Assembly (NCBI GenBank): GCA_031411575.1
Contig: JANOBJ010000258.1
Coordinates: 1-13,512 of the forward strand
Direction: 5' to 3'
Source: JANOBJ01 sp031411575
GTDB lineage: Bacteria > Pseudomonadota > Gammaproteobacteria > Burkholderiales > Burkholderiaceae_C
DNA: 13,512 nucleotides
Shown here: in pieces, positions 12,144 through 13,512 of the stretch
How positions within the stretch are numbered: the stretch's first letter is position 1
Layout of the letters: every line of letters starts with the position of its first letter
The notes under the pieces: generated by a model
Told to the model about the DNA's origin: nothing
The model's database searches: none
Seen by the model: only the letters and a program-made list of their open reading frames with translations
Position numbers and translations under genes: made by a program

Positions 12144-13512
12144 ATGCCCGCTCTGGAGACAAAACTCAACGCCCGATCGGCTGATTTTCTGGCCAACGCC
12201 GCCGCCATGCGCGCACTGGTGCAAGACCTTCAGGTGCAGCTGGCCAAGGCTGCCGAGGGAGGGGGCGAAGTGGCGCGGGCCCGGCACGTGGCGCGCGGCA
12301 AGCTGCCACCGCGCGAGCGCGTGCAGATGTTGCTGGACCCCGGCACGCCGTTCCTCGAACTCGCACCGCTGGCCGCGCACGCCATGTACAACGGCGACGC
12401 ACCCTGTGCCGGCGTGATCACGGGCATCGGCCGGGTCAGTGGCGTGGACTGCATGATCGTGTGCAACGACGCCACGGTGAAGGGCGGCACCTACTACCCG
12501 ATGACGGTGAAAAAACACCTGCGCGCGCAGGAAGTGGCGCAGCAAAATCGCCTGCCCTGCATCTACCTGGTGGATTCGGGCGGCGCCAACCTGCCGAATC
12601 AGGACGAGGTGTTCCCCGATCGCGACCACTTTGGCCGCATCTTTTTCAACCAGGCCAACATGAGCGCGCAGGGTATCGCTCAAATCGCGGTGGTGATGGG
12701 CAGTTGCACGGCGGGCGGCGCCTATGTGCCGGCCATGAGTGACGAGACCATCATCGTCAAGAACCAGGGCACGATTTTTCTGGGTGGCCCGCCACTCGTG
12801 AAAGCGGCGATTGGCGAGATCGTCTCCGCCGAAGACCTGGGCGGCGGCGACGTGCACACGCGCCTCTCCGGCGTGGCCGACCACCTGGCGCAGAATGATC
12901 TGCACGCACTGGCGCTGGCGCGTACTGCGGTCGCCAATTTGAATAAAAACAAGCCGATCGTGCAGGCGCTGCGGTCATCTGTTGATCCTAAATTTGCAGC
13001 AGAAGAGCTGTACGGCGTGATCCCCACCGATACCCGCAAGCCCTTCGACGTGCGCGAAGTCATTGCGCGCATCGTCGACGGCAGCGAGTTCCATGAATTC
13101 AAGGCGCGCTACGGCACGACGCTGATCACCGGCTTTGCCCACATCGAAGGCATGCCCGTGGGCATCATCGCCAACAACGGCATCCTGTTCTCGGAGTCGG
13201 CACTCAAGGGCGCGCACTTCATCGAGCTGTGCTGCCAGCGCAAGATTCCGCTGGTGTTCCTGCAGACCATCACTGGCTTCATGGTCGGGCGCAAATACGA
13301 GAGCGAAGGCATCGCACGCAACGGCGCCAAGATGGTCACGGCGGTGGCAACGGCTGCGGTGCCCAAGTTCCCCATCATCATCGGTGGCAGCTTCGGCGCC
13401 GGAAACTACGGCATGTGTGGCCGGGCCTACAGCCCGCGTTTCCTGTGGATGTGGCCCAACGCGCGCATCTGCGTCATGGGCGGCGAGCAGGCGGCCGGCG
13501 TGCTGGCCACCG
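12144..13512 (+). CDS. liuB: methylcrotonoyl-CoA carboxylase, carboxyltransferase (beta) subunit, 3' truncated by window
   Basis: Carboxyltransferase subunit that moves carboxyl from biotin to 3-methylcrotonyl-CoA, the step after IVD in leucine breakdown. The frame is open for 456 codons to the window edge; the family is about 535 residues, so roughly 80 are missing. Family blocks include RGKLPPRERVQMLLDPGTPF, CTAGGAYVPAMSDE with AGGAY at 190-194, IFLGGPPLVKAAIGE from about 212, NNGILFSESALKGAHF from 344, and GGSFGAGNYGMCGRAY at 414-429 for the acyl-CoA site. These features favour methylcrotonyl- over propionyl-CoA or geranyl-CoA carboxylase, although geranyl-CoA carboxylase (AtuC) is close. 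GAGGAAG at 12135-12141 supports ATG 12144. The biotin carrier subunit, liuC and liuE would be expected downstream, outside the window. Confidence 0.92.
   Translation, partial: MPALETKLNARSADFLANAAAMRALVQDLQVQLAKAAEGGGEVARARHVARGKLPPRERVQMLLDPGTPFLELAPLAAHAMYNGDAPCAGVITGIGRVSGVDCMIVCNDATVKGGTYYPMTVKKHLRAQEVAQQNRLPCIYLVDSGGANLPNQDEVFPDRDHFGRIFFNQANMSAQGIAQIAVVMGSCTAGGAYVPAMSDETIIVKNQGTIFLGGPPLVKAAIGEIVSAEDLGGGDVHTRLSGVADHLAQNDLHALALARTAVANLNKNKPIVQALRSSVDPKFAAEELYGVIPTDTRKPFDVREVIARIVDGSEFHEFKARYGTTLITGFAHIEGMPVGIIANNGILFSESALKGAHFIELCCQRKIPLVFLQTITGFMVGRKYESEGIARNGAKMVTAVATAAVPKFPIIIGGSFGAGNYGMCGRAYSPRFLWMWPNARICVMGGEQAAGVLAT

Noticed and set aside
11963..12208. Longer N-terminus (82 residues) for the AraC-type regulator
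   Set aside because: It would overlap the 5' end of liuB and the whole divergent control region, and the extra residues do not resemble the family N-terminus.

Overview
This window is high-GC chromosomal DNA that reads as a member of the Burkholderiales, most likely Comamonadaceae. The inference rests on GC-biased codon use, on the gene set (LiuR-type MerR regulator, isovaleryl-CoA dehydrogenase, beta carbonic anhydrase, AceK and thiolase in a row), and on short AT-rich GCTAT...ATAGC intergenic repeats that I associate from memory with that family. The theme is leucine/isovalerate catabolism. I see no phage, insertion sequence, CRISPR array, rRNA or tRNA. No gene-free stretch reaches 300 bases; the longest is 181 bases (11963-12143).

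Layout. Bases 1-137 hold a possible tail of an upstream gene, a strong GC stem-loop and a 16-bp palindromic operator next to a MerR-family regulator that looks like LiuR. A compact plus-strand series follows: hotdog thioesterase, isovaleryl-CoA dehydrogenase (ivd/liuA), beta carbonic anhydrase, isocitrate dehydrogenase kinase/phosphatase (aceK, overlapping the previous stop by one base) and an acetyl-CoA acetyltransferase-type thiolase, ending at 5996. From about 6000 to 10863 comes a looser set of accessory genes on the same strand: a short-chain dehydrogenase, an exported M20 metallopeptidase, a second acyl-CoA dehydrogenase, a rhodanese, a YchJ-like SEC-C protein and a HAD hydrolase. A minus-strand AraC-type regulator (10946-11962) then diverges from the methylcrotonoyl-CoA carboxylase carboxyltransferase subunit (liuB), which is cut by the window end.

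How the genes fit together. IVD turns isovaleryl-CoA into methylcrotonyl-CoA. The biotin carboxylase that includes LiuB uses bicarbonate, which carbonic anhydrase can supply. The late products acetoacetate and acetyl-CoA can be handled by the thiolase. AceK can throttle isocitrate dehydrogenase so that acetyl-CoA goes through the glyoxylate shunt. The genes are recognisable from their motifs; the coordination is inference.

The less ordinary signals are: (1) a dispersed 28-bp repeat in three copies, one of which encodes part of the M20 signal peptide while the other two sit on promoter-like sequence; (2) an abrupt change in Glu codon choice in the middle of ivd; (3) liuB placed beside an AraC regulator and a separate 18-bp palindrome, with no LiuR-type site visible. 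I do not see a clearly new multi-gene system.
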